A stretch of 64,000 nt of DNA from Aldehydirespirator sp028819505. GTDB lineage: Bacteria; Actinomycetota; Acidimicrobiia; Acidimicrobiales; Aldehydirespiratoraceae. Location of the stretch: assembly GCA_965207755.1 (NCBI GenBank), contig OZ242297.1:434001-498000 (forward strand), given 5' to 3'. Position 1 is the first letter of the stretch. Every line of letters starts with the position of its first letter. A program made the translations under genes and the position numbers. Shown piece after piece: positions 17,114-24,806 of this stretch. The notes under the pieces were generated by a model. It saw only the letters and a program-made list of their open reading frames with translations. It ran no database searches and was not told the origin of the DNA.

Positions 17114-17947
17114 TTGCACGATCCGCGGCCAACCTTGGCCCAGACGACCCAGGGAGGACGGCTCCTGCCCGCAGTGCACATCGATTCATCGGGTGCTGGC
17201 CCGCCACTGGTGCTGATCCATTCGCTGCTGACCGACGCCCGCGCCTACGACGCCGTCGCGGCGACGCTGTCCGGCCGTTACCGGTTGCACCGCGCCTGGC
17301 TCCCGGGGTTCGGCCCCTCGCCGCCTCTAACCCCAGATGGCTCCCCCGACCTCTTCCACCTGGCCGGCATGGTGTCCGAGGCGATGTCGGAAACCGGAGT
17401 GGAACCGGATGCAGCCGTGCTCGGAAACGGGTTGGGTGCCTTCATCGCGGTTGCCATGGCCATCGCTCACGGCTCGGACTTCGGGCCGTTGATCGTCGCC
17501 AACGGCGGCGCGGTCTTCTCCGAGGACCGTCGGGGAGCCTTCTCCACGATGAGCCGCCTGGTGTCGGAGGCGGGCATGGCTGCAGTGGTCGAGACCGCGG
17601 TGCGGCGCATCTTCCCCGAGGAGTACCTGGCCGCCCACCCCGAAGCGATCGAGGACAGGCGCCGCGCGCTGCTGGAGGTAGACCCCGCCTCCTTCGCGTC
17701 CTGCTGCCGGGCGCTGCACGCCATGGACCTTCGCCCCGGTCTCGGCAGCATCACCAACCCCACCCTGGTCATCGGCGGCTCCGCCGACGCCACCACCCCG
17801 CCGGAGATGTCCGCCGAGTTGGCCGCGTCCATAGCCGGAGCCGAGCTGGTGGTCCTCGACGACTGCGGCCACTGCCCGCCGCTGCAGCAGCCGGCGGCCC
17901 TCGCGGCCGCTGTCGACGCCTTCCTGACCCGTCACCTCCCACGGTGA
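17114..17947 (+). CDS. Alpha/beta-hydrolase fold protein lacking the catalytic serine
   Basis: A 277-residue alpha/beta-hydrolase fold protein. The oxyanion region (PLVLIHSLLTDARAY), the acid (D225 in GGSADATTPP) and the base (H253 in CGHCPP) are present, but the nucleophile elbow reads G104-N-G-L-G108, so glycine replaces the serine of G-x-S-x-G. Either the protein is inactive as a hydrolase or it uses another chemistry, as some cofactor-free members of the fold do. The start is uncertain: TTG 17114 gives the full reading, while GTG 17174 begins nearer the homology, with GGGAGGA some 17 bases upstream. Confidence 0.75.
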   Translation: MHDPRPTLAQTTQGGRLLPAVHIDSSGAGPPLVLIHSLLTDARAYDAVAATLSGRYRLHRAWLPGFGPSPPLTPDGSPDLFHLAGMVSEAMSETGVEPDAAVLGNGLGAFIAVAMAIAHGSDFGPLIVANGGAVFSEDRRGAFSTMSRLVSEAGMAAVVETAVRRIFPEEYLAAHPEAIEDRRRALLEVDPASFASCCRALHAMDLRPGLGSITNPTLVIGGSADATTPPEMSAELAASIAGAELVVLDDCGHCPPLQQPAALAAAVDAFLTRHLPR

Positions 17948-17983
17948 GGAGACGACCCGTTCGCCGACGATCGGAGACCTGAC

Positions 17984-18928
17984 GTGGAGATCAACACCGA
18001 CCTGCTCGACACCTTCTGCGCGCGATACCGGAACTGGGGGCGCTGGGGCGACGACGACGAGCTCGGCACCCTCAACTTCATCACGCCCGCCAAGATCGCC
18101 GAGGCGGCCGGCTTGGTGAGGCAGGGAAAGGTGTTCTCGCTGCAACTCCCGCTCGACGGCAACGGCCCCCAGACCGGCGCCTTCGGCAGGGTCAACGCGG
18201 TGCACCAGATGGTCGCCACCGGCACCGACCACGTCGCCGGCACGCAGGGCTGGCCCATGGGGTGGGGCGTCGCCGACGACACCCTGTTCCTGTTCCTGCA
18301 GGGCGGCACCCAGTGGGACGCGCTGGCCCACATCTTCCACGACGGCAAGATGTACAACGGCTATGACGCCGGCCTGGTCGACAGCCGCGGCGCGGCCCGC
18401 AACGGCATCGAGAACGTCAAGACGGTGGTGAGCCGGGGCGTGCTGCTGGACATCCCCAGGGTTCTGGGCGTCGACCACCTCGAGCCCGGCTTCGCCATCG
18501 GAGCCGACCTGCTGGACGAAGCCTGCGAGGCCCACGGCGTGGAGGTGGGCACGGGCGACATGGTGCTGATCCGCACCGGCGACATGGCCCGCCGGCGCGA
18601 CCTGCCCGGCTGGGACGGCTACTCGGCCGGCGACTCGCCCGGACTGTCGCTTCTGGCCGCGCCCTGGCTGGCGGAGCGGGAGATCGCCGCGCTGGCCACC
18701 GACACCTGGGGAGCCGAGGTCCGCCCCAACGAGATCGACGGGAGCTTCCAGCCGCTGCACCTGGTAATGGTGGTGAGCATGGGCCTGCTGGTGGGCGAGA
18801 TCTGGCACCTCGACGAACTGGCCGAGGACTGCGCGGCCGACGGCGTCTACGAATTCCAGCTGGTGGCGCCCGGGCTGGTGATCCCGGGCGCGGTCGGATC
18901 GCCGCTGAACCCGCAGGCCATCAAGTAG
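17984..18928 (+). CDS. Cyclase family protein (kynurenine formamidase-like, COG1878)
   Basis: A 314-residue metal-dependent hydrolase of the long cyclase group. WGDDDELGTLNFITP is the typical opening, and GGTQWDALAHIFHDGKMYNG carries the metal-site motif. In the canonical H-x-G-T-H-x-D-x-x-x-H, Q106 and Q110 stand where histidines are common, while D112 and H116 are kept. GDMVLIRTGDM and HLVMVVSMGLLVGEIWHLDE complete the family pattern. It may cleave a formamide or open a lactone in the same pathway. GTG 17984 follows GGAG closely. Confidence 0.8.
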   Translation: MEINTDLLDTFCARYRNWGRWGDDDELGTLNFITPAKIAEAAGLVRQGKVFSLQLPLDGNGPQTGAFGRVNAVHQMVATGTDHVAGTQGWPMGWGVADDTLFLFLQGGTQWDALAHIFHDGKMYNGYDAGLVDSRGAARNGIENVKTVVSRGVLLDIPRVLGVDHLEPGFAIGADLLDEACEAHGVEVGTGDMVLIRTGDMARRRDLPGWDGYSAGDSPGLSLLAAPWLAEREIAALATDTWGAEVRPNEIDGSFQPLHLVMVVSMGLLVGEIWHLDELAEDCAADGVYEFQLVAPGLVIPGAVGSPLNPQAIK

Positions 18929-18949
18929 GCCCGCCGAGCGAAGGAGTCC

Positions 18950-19118
18950 GACATCTTCATCGGCGGCACCGTTGAACAGTCCGTCGAGGCCTGGCAGCAG
19001 CTGGTGCAACAGGTGCCGGCGGAGTACATCACCCTGATCTGGCACTACGCGCAGATACCCAAGGACGAGGTGGCCGAAGAGCTGACCCTGTTCATGCAGG
19101 AAGCCGACACCCGGTTCT
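18950..19118 (+). pseudogene. C-terminal fragment of an LLM-class flavin oxidoreductase
   Basis: The frame reads FIGGTVEQSVEAWQQLVQQV, then EYITLIWHY, then EELTLFMQEADTRF, like the last 55 residues of luciferase-like monooxygenases, where a 'GTP/GG-E-V' turn is followed by a helix ending in ELF-x-x-E-V. There is no start codon with homology and no N-terminal part, and the frame runs directly into a different protein family. It is a gene relic fused by deletion to the next fragment. Confidence 0.5.
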
Positions 19119-19572
19119 CCGAGGCAGTCGACGACGCCGAGCGGTTCACCACCGGCACCCTCCCCAACGGGTTGGCCTTCGCGTCCAACGGCGACATCCT
19201 CATATCGAACTTCGGCACCGACCGGCTCGAGCGCATGACCCGGACCGGCGAGTCCACGATCATTTCAACGACCGCATCTTCGCCATCACCCCCGACGGGG
19301 ACCTTCGCATCATCCTCGACGACGACCGGGGCTCCGCAGCGGGACGGGCGTTCCTCGATGCATTCCACCGCGACGAGGCCACTTCCGAGTTGATGCTGGC
19401 GGCGGGCGGCACCATCGCCCCGTGGACCGCCAGCGTCACTTTCGGGGGTCCCGACCTGCGCACGGTCTATGTGGGCAGCCTGCGGGGCACCCGGATTCCG
19501 TACTTCCGCAGCCCGGTGGCGGGACTGCCGATGGTCCACTGGCAGGCGACCGGCGCGGCACCCGGGATATAG
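19119..19572 (+). pseudogene. Broken SMP-30/gluconolactonase-like gene
   Basis: The first part (to about 19,255) reads TLPNGLAFASNGDILISNFG, the N-terminal blade of the SMP-30 lactonase fold. The frame then shifts, and the second part reads FNDRIFAITPDGDLRIILDD, then GGTIAPWTASVTFGGPDLRT, then GSLRGTRIPYFRSPVAG, the C-terminal end of the same family. Roughly half of a 280-300 residue protein is missing at the junction. Two frames, a central deletion and an upstream fusion to a second relic mark this as decay rather than programmed recoding. Confidence 0.6.
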
Positions 19573-19607
19573 GGTTCGACGCTGATCCGACGGCAAGGAG
19601 TTGACAA

Positions 19608-20129
19608 ATGACGATCAGGCTGTACCAGTTCCTGGACGTGTCGGCCGGCTTGCAGGCCGGCCAGTTCGGGATCGGGGGGCGGAGCGAGATCGAGAGCCTC
19701 GAAGAACTCGACCCCATCTACAAGCGGCTGCTCGACGAGCAGGTCACCGCGGTGGTGTCGGTGATCGGCGCCGACGGCCGGCCCAGCCTCACCCCGATGT
19801 GGTTCGACTACGCCGGGGACAGGGTGCTGGTCAACGTGGCCGCGCATCGCAAGAAGACAGCGTGGATCCGCAGCAGCCCGGAGATCTCACTGATCCTCAT
19901 CAACCCGCAGAACCCGTACCACTGGGTGTCGATGAAGATCACCGTGGAGCGGGAGATATCCGAGGACGACCCCACCGAGGGCGCTCGGGTCACCGAGCAG
20001 CTCGACGGGATCTGGACGAAGTACACCGGAGCGGAGCCGCCCTACGGCCTGCGCGACCCGTCCCTCGACGAGCGCCGCGTGCTGTTCGAGTGCCGGGTGG
20101 ACAAGGTCTCCACGTTCGGCCAGCCCTGA
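19608..20129 (+). CDS. PPOX-class pyridoxamine 5'-phosphate oxidase fold / F420-dependent enzyme
   Basis: A 173-residue split beta-barrel flavin or F420-binding protein. VTAVVSVIGADGRPSLTPMW and AHRKKTAWIRSSPEISLILI match PPOX-class F420-dependent oxidoreductases of actinobacteria. Which flavin it uses cannot be decided by eye. AAGGAG at 19595-19600 sits seven bases before ATG 19608. It follows a patch of two gene relics and precedes a ThDP enzyme gene by 58 bases. Confidence 0.78.
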   Translation: MTIRLYQFLDVSAGLQAGQFGIGGRSEIESLEELDPIYKRLLDEQVTAVVSVIGADGRPSLTPMWFDYAGDRVLVNVAAHRKKTAWIRSSPEISLILINPQNPYHWVSMKITVEREISEDDPTEGARVTEQLDGIWTKYTGAEPPYGLRDPSLDERRVLFECRVDKVSTFGQP

Positions 20130-20187
20130 TCAACCGCGGGAACCATCGGCTAGCCGGGCGGCCTCGCCGTCCGCTACGAAGGGAACG

Positions 20188-21873
20188 ATGGGAGACATGA
20201 CACCGCGCACCGGAGCTGAGGCGCTCGCCGTGATGCTCTCGGAGTACGGCGTCACCCACGTGTTCCAGGTGCCGGCGGTGCTGCGGCGCACGATGGTGGA
20301 GATCGAGAGGCTCACCGGCATCAAGCGGATCCGCCCCCACGGCGAGAAGCCGGCCGCGTACATGGCCGACGGCTACGCCCGGGCGTCGCGGCGGCCCGGC
20401 GTGTGCATGGCTCAGGTGGTGGGCGCCCTCAACCTGTGCGCCGGCCTGCGGGACGCCTGGCTCGCCCATTCCCCGGTCATCGCCCTGACCGGCGGGCGCG
20501 ACCCGGCCACCAAGTTCCGCAAGGTCTACCAGGAGGTCGACGACGTGCCCGCCTTCGAGACCGTCACCAAGTGGAACGCCACCGTCGACGACCCCGAGCG
20601 CATCCCGGACATGGTGCGCCAAGCCTTCCGGGTGGCGACCTCAGGCTCGCCCGGGCCGGTGCACCTCCAGTTCGCGGGCAACGAGGGCCAGGTCGACGCC
20701 GGCGCCATCGATGCCGCCGCCCGCACCGAGGCGCGCTATGCGACGGTGCCGCCGCACCGGCCGGTCCCTTCGGACGCAACCGATGTGGACCGCGCCGTCG
20801 AGATGCTGCGCACTGCCGAGCGCCCGGTGCTGGTGGCCGGCGGGGGCGCCCGATGGTCGGGCGCGGGCCGCCTGCTGGTCGAGTTGGCCGAACGGCTCGA
20901 CATCCCGGTGGCCACCAGCCTCAACGGCAAGGACTCGATCCCGGGGGGCCACCGGCTGGCGGTGGGGGTGGTCGGCACCTACTCGCGGGCCTCGGCCAAC
21001 CGCATCGTCTCGCAGGCCGACCTCGTCTGCTACGTCGGCAGCGAGACCGGCAGCATGTCCACCCACTTCTGGCAGGTGCCGCCGCCGGGCCGGGACACCA
21101 TCCAGATCGACCTCGACCCCGAGGCCATAGGGCGCAACTACCCCGCGTCCGTCGGTGTCTGCGGCGACGCGGCCGCGGTGCTGGAACTGATGCTTGCCCG
21201 CGCCGGAGAGCCGGTGCAGCGGCCCGCCTGGACCGGCGCGGCCCGTGCCGCGGTCGGGCAGTGGCGGGCCGAGCACGGGGCGGAGCTGCTCTCCGACGCC
21301 GTGCCGGTGCGCCCTGAGCGGGTCTGCGCCGAGCTGACCGGGCACACCCCGTCCGACGCCATCGTGGTGGTCGACACGGGCCACGCAGGGATGTGGATGG
21401 GGGGGATGTTCGACGTGGCCGACGGCCAGGACTACATGCGCTCGGCCGGCCACCTCGGGTGGGCGTTCCCGGCTGCGCTGGGGGCCAAGTGCGCCCAGCC
21501 CGACCGCCCGGTGGTCTGCTTCACCGGAGACTCGGGATTCTGGTACCACATGGCCGAGATCGAGACCGCGGTCCGGTGGGGGATCGCCGCGGTGACGGTG
21601 GTGAACAACAACGCCTCGGGGAACCAGTCCAAGCGGGGCTTCGACCGCGCCTACGGCGGCGTGCAGACCGAGCGGGGCGCCTCAGATCTGTGGAAGTTCA
21701 CGATGGTCGACTTCGCCGCGCTGGCCGCCCAGATCGGAGCGCTCGGCCTGCGCGTTACCGAGCCCCGAGACTTCGCACCGGCTCTGGCTCAGGCCCTGGA
21801 ATCGGGCCGGCCTGCCGTGATCGACGTGGTCACCGACATCGACGCGCTGGCGCCACTGGCCGTGGTGGACTGA
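20188..21873 (+). CDS. Thiamine-diphosphate-dependent enzyme, acetolactate synthase-like
   Basis: A 561-residue three-domain ThDP enzyme. The N-terminal Pyr domain has HGEKPAAYMADGYARA, with the cofactor-activating glutamate at residue 53. The central domain has RPVLVAGGGARWSGA. The C-terminal PP domain has the Mg-ThDP motif GDSGFWYHMAEIETAVRWG ending in VVNNNASGN. It resembles ALS-fold enzymes such as benzoylformate decarboxylase, oxalyl-CoA decarboxylase and IolD-like hydrolases; no regulatory subunit gene is nearby, which argues against biosynthetic acetolactate synthase. It converges with the serine hydrolase gene. Confidence 0.85.
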   Translation: MGDMTPRTGAEALAVMLSEYGVTHVFQVPAVLRRTMVEIERLTGIKRIRPHGEKPAAYMADGYARASRRPGVCMAQVVGALNLCAGLRDAWLAHSPVIALTGGRDPATKFRKVYQEVDDVPAFETVTKWNATVDDPERIPDMVRQAFRVATSGSPGPVHLQFAGNEGQVDAGAIDAAARTEARYATVPPHRPVPSDATDVDRAVEMLRTAERPVLVAGGGARWSGAGRLLVELAERLDIPVATSLNGKDSIPGGHRLAVGVVGTYSRASANRIVSQADLVCYVGSETGSMSTHFWQVPPPGRDTIQIDLDPEAIGRNYPASVGVCGDAAAVLELMLARAGEPVQRPAWTGAARAAVGQWRAEHGAELLSDAVPVRPERVCAELTGHTPSDAIVVVDTGHAGMWMGGMFDVADGQDYMRSAGHLGWAFPAALGAKCAQPDRPVVCFTGDSGFWYHMAEIETAVRWGIAAVTVVNNNASGNQSKRGFDRAYGGVQTERGASDLWKFTMVDFAALAAQIGALGLRVTEPRDFAPALAQALESGRPAVIDVVTDIDALAPLAVVD

Positions 21874-21890
21874 CCCTCCCGGCGAGTCCG

Positions 21891-23009
21891 TCACCGCGCG
21901 GCGGGCGACCCGCTGCACGCCAAGGCTCTCGTGGAGAGGGCGACGCCGCGGCGGGCTGAGGCGAGGTCGTTTCGGTCGAGGCCGTTGGTGAGGTAGGCGA
22001 ACGAGATCCCGCTGTCGGGGTCGGCCCAGGCGATCTGGCCGCCGGCGCCGCCGTGCCCGAACGCCTCGGCGGGGGCCCCGTGCCCGTGGCCGCGTATGCC
22101 GGCTTTGCCGTCGGCACCGGCCAGGGTGAAGGCGTGGGAGCGGTTGGCGGGCGTCCCCGTCCAGTCGGGATGGTTCTGGCGGACGACCATGGCGTCGTGG
22201 CGCACCTCCGGATGAAGGAAGCCGTCGGGGTTGTGGAGCACGGCCTGGTACCACCGGGCCATGTCTTCGGCCCGGGCGATCCCGCCACCCCCGGGAACCC
22301 CGACAGCCCGCAGCCAGGGCCGGTTGAAGGCCGTCAGCGCCTCGGTGCTGACGCCGCCCGGCAGCTCGTCCAGACCGAGAGCGGCCAACTCGGCCGCTGT
22401 CGGCGCCGAGCCCACGCCGGCGACGTCGGCCACGCCGGCCTGGTCGTCGATGCCGATGCCCAGCCACCGGGAGCAGCCCGCGGGCGCCATCACCCGCTCA
22501 GCGATCACGTCGGCGTAGGGGCGTCCGGTGACCTCGGTGACGATGTCGGCCAACACCCAGTGCGCCGACAGGGCGTGGTACTCGAAGCGGGTTCCGGGCG
22601 CCCAGTCGGTCCCCCAGGAGGCGTAGGCCGCCATCCGGGCGGCGCGGTCGGTGGCCTCGGTGCGCCCCAGCGGCGCGTACGGGAAGCCGCCCGCGTGGAG
22701 CATCACCTGCGACACGGTGACGGCTTCCTTGCCGTTGTCCCCGAACGGCTCCAGCACGTCGCGCACCGGCGCAGCGACGTCGAAGAGGCCATCGGCGGCC
22801 AGCTCCATGGCGGCGAGAGCCACCGACGGCTTCACCGCGGAGTAGGTGTGGAACCGGGTGCCGGTCGTGCAGTCGCCCAGCGCCTCCGACACCACGATCT
22901 CGCCCTCGAGGGCCAGCGCCAACTGGGCGGCCGGCAGCAGGCCGGAGTCCACTTCCCGCCGGGCCCGCTCCAGGAGCGCCGAAACCCCCTTGGCATTGAT
23001 ACCAGTCAT
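21891..23009 (-). CDS. Serine hydrolase, beta-lactamase/class C fold
   Basis: A 372-residue member of the beta-lactamase/esterase EstB family. S57-A-V-K60 is the S-x-x-K nucleophile motif, YHAL stands at the tyrosine motif position, and GHGGAGG supplies the H-G-G of the third motif. No signal peptide is seen, so it is probably a cytoplasmic esterase or amidase rather than a resistance enzyme. ATG 23009 is chosen because the upstream extension reads through a 49-bp inverted-repeat element. It lies downstream of the acyl-CoA ligase on the same strand, with that element between them. Confidence 0.83.
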   Translation of the reverse strand: MTGINAKGVSALLERARREVDSGLLPAAQLALALEGEIVVSEALGDCTTGTRFHTYSAVKPSVALAAMELAADGLFDVAAPVRDVLEPFGDNGKEAVTVSQVMLHAGGFPYAPLGRTEATDRAARMAAYASWGTDWAPGTRFEYHALSAHWVLADIVTEVTGRPYADVIAERVMAPAGCSRWLGIGIDDQAGVADVAGVGSAPTAAELAALGLDELPGGVSTEALTAFNRPWLRAVGVPGGGGIARAEDMARWYQAVLHNPDGFLHPEVRHDAMVVRQNHPDWTGTPANRSHAFTLAGADGKAGIRGHGHGAPAEAFGHGGAGGQIAWADPDSGISFAYLTNGLDRNDLASARRGVALSTRALACSGSPAAR

Positions 23010-23022
23010 GTTGCAACCGTAC

Positions 23023-23071
23023 GGAACTGGCAGCGCAATGCGCGGCATGGATGCATTCCGCTGCCAATTCC
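23023..23071. repeat. 49-bp inverted-repeat element, copy A
   Basis: GGAACTGGCAGC and GCTGCCAATTCC bound a 25-base centre, with one mismatch in the 12-bp arms. An inner AATGC/GCATT pairing can lengthen the hairpin. It starts five bases beyond the stop of the acyl-CoA ligase gene. Three near-identical elements of the same length occur at 62,715-62,905. A terminator or REP-like role is possible. Confidence 0.7.
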
Positions 23072-23075
23072 AGAG

Positions 23076-24611
23076 CTAGTTGACGGCTTTGGTCATGCCC
23101 TCCCAGTAGGGGGCCCGCAGCTTGAACTTCTGGAGCTTGCCGGTGGCGGTGCGGGCCAGTTCGTCGCGCATCTCCACCGACGTGGGGCACTTGTAGTGGG
23201 CGATGCGCTCCCGGCAGTGGGCGATCAGCTCCTCGGGTGTGGCAGCGGCTCCCGGTGCCAGCACCACCAGCGCCTTGACCGTCTCGCCCCACTTCTCGTG
23301 GGGCACGCCGACCACAGCGACCTCGGCCACGGCCGGATGCGAGAACAGGGCGTCCTCCACCTCGATCGACGACACGTTCTCGCCCCCGGAGATGATCACG
23401 TCCTTCTTGCGGTCGGTGATCATGTAGTGGCCGTCGTCGTCGAGGTACCCGCCGTCGCCGGTGTGGAACCAGCCGTCGCGTATGGCCTCGGCGGTGGCGT
23501 CGGGCTGCTCCCAGTAGCCCTCCAGCACATGGTTGCAGCGGGCCAGGAACTCGCCCGAGGCATCCACCCTCATGCGCACCCCCAGCGCGGGCACGCCCTG
23601 CCGCGAGAGCATGCGGGCCCGCTCCGCCGGCGAGAGATCGTCCCACTCGGCCCGGCTGCGGTTGATGGTCAGGACCGGGGCCGTCTCGGTGAGGCCGTAC
23701 AGGTGGATGAACTCCCAGCCCAGATCGGTCTCCACCCGCTCGATGGTGCGGGTCGGCGGGGGCGCGCCGGCCACCACCATGCGCGTGCGCCCCGCCCCCG
23801 GGACGGGGCCGTCCCAACTGGCGGCCGCGTCGAGGATGGCGGCCACCACCGCCGGCGCGCCGCACAGCAGGGTGATGCCGTGGGCGTCCACCCGGCGCAG
23901 GATCTCGGGGCCGTCCACCTTGCGCAGCACCACCTGCACCGCGCCCATGCCGACCAGCGCGTAGGGCATCCCCCAGCCGTTGCAGTGGAACATGGGCAGG
24001 GTGTGCAGGTAGCTGTCGCGGTCGGTGACGGAGGTGTGCAGGCCGAACACGGCCGAGTTGATCCACAGGCTCCGGTGGGTCTGCTCCACGCCCTTGGGCC
24101 GGGCGGTGGTGCCCGAGGTGTAGTTGATGACCGCGGTCTCGTCCTCGTCGGGCGTCCACGGCTGCGGGGTCTCGCCGAACCGGAACAGGGCCTGGTCCGA
24201 CTCGTCGCCGAGCACGAACTTGTGGCGGCACCGCACCGGACCCAGGGTGTCGGCCAGTTCGGGATCGACGAGCAGCACGTCGGCGCCGCAGTGCTCGACG
24301 ATGTAGGTCACCTCGTCGAGGCTGAGCCGGAAGTTGATGGGCACGAAGATGCGCCCGTTGCCGCTGACGCCCCAGAAGCAGGTGAGCAGGCGCCCGGCGT
24401 TGTGCGACACCATGGCCACCCGGCCTCCCATGGGCACGCCGAGAGCGTCGAGGCCTGCGCCGGCGGCGTCGACCAGCTCGCCCATGCGGGCGAACGTCAC
24501 CTCGCCCATGGATGGCGCGGGCTGGTCGGGCTCGTCGACGAAGGCGGTCCGGTCGGGGTACACGGCCAGTGCCCGGTCGAGGTGGTCGCGGACGGTGAGG
24601 GGAACCTTCAT
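23076..24611 (-). CDS. AMP-dependent acyl-CoA synthetase/ligase
   Basis: A 511-residue adenylate-forming enzyme that activates a carboxylic acid with ATP and CoA. Motif A3 is YTSGTTARPKG, the acyl-pocket and A5 region is YGLTETAP, A7-A8 reads TGDGGYLDDDG then DRKKDVIISGGENVSS, and the catalytic A10 lysine is in TGKLQKFKLR. It is close to fatty-acid/acyl ligases of the MCS-like group. ATG 24611 is preferred since upstream sequence lacks homology. It would supply the CoA thioester used by the crotonase and CoA transferase genes of this region. It diverges from the Liv transporter genes. Confidence 0.88.
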   Translation of the reverse strand: MKVPLTVRDHLDRALAVYPDRTAFVDEPDQPAPSMGEVTFARMGELVDAAGAGLDALGVPMGGRVAMVSHNAGRLLTCFWGVSGNGRIFVPINFRLSLDEVTYIVEHCGADVLLVDPELADTLGPVRCRHKFVLGDESDQALFRFGETPQPWTPDEDETAVINYTSGTTARPKGVEQTHRSLWINSAVFGLHTSVTDRDSYLHTLPMFHCNGWGMPYALVGMGAVQVVLRKVDGPEILRRVDAHGITLLCGAPAVVAAILDAAASWDGPVPGAGRTRMVVAGAPPPTRTIERVETDLGWEFIHLYGLTETAPVLTINRSRAEWDDLSPAERARMLSRQGVPALGVRMRVDASGEFLARCNHVLEGYWEQPDATAEAIRDGWFHTGDGGYLDDDGHYMITDRKKDVIISGGENVSSIEVEDALFSHPAVAEVAVVGVPHEKWGETVKALVVLAPGAAATPEELIAHCRERIAHYKCPTSVEMRDELARTATGKLQKFKLRAPYWEGMTKAVN

Positions 24612-24793
24612 GGCGCCATCATGGCAGCAGAGACCCGCTCCGCGCACGCCGGACACGCGTCCCAGCGGGCGGCAATCGACCACCGCGGCGGCGGATGAGC
24701 GTGCCGTGGTCGACGAGCGGAGTGCCTCCACCCCCGGACCGAGCCTCGCACGGCCGGTCCGGTCGTCGTCATCGTTTCGCCGCCAGACACGGC

Positions 24794-24806
24794 TACGGTC
24801 AAGGTG
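24794..24806 (+). promoter_or_regulatory. Leaderless -10 box of the Liv operon (candidate)
   Basis: TACGGT (TANNNT type) lies at 24794-24799, six bases before GTG 24806. No Shine-Dalgarno is visible, so the transcript may begin at the start codon. Confidence 0.4.

Noticed and set aside
19004..19572. Programmed frameshift producing a full SMP-30 lactonase
   Set aside because: No slippery site or stem-loop is evident, and about half of the protein is missing at the join, so recoding would not restore it.
21891..23009. Beta-lactamase resistance gene
   Set aside because: It has the S-x-x-K fold, but no signal peptide and an esterase-type arrangement; its context is catabolic.
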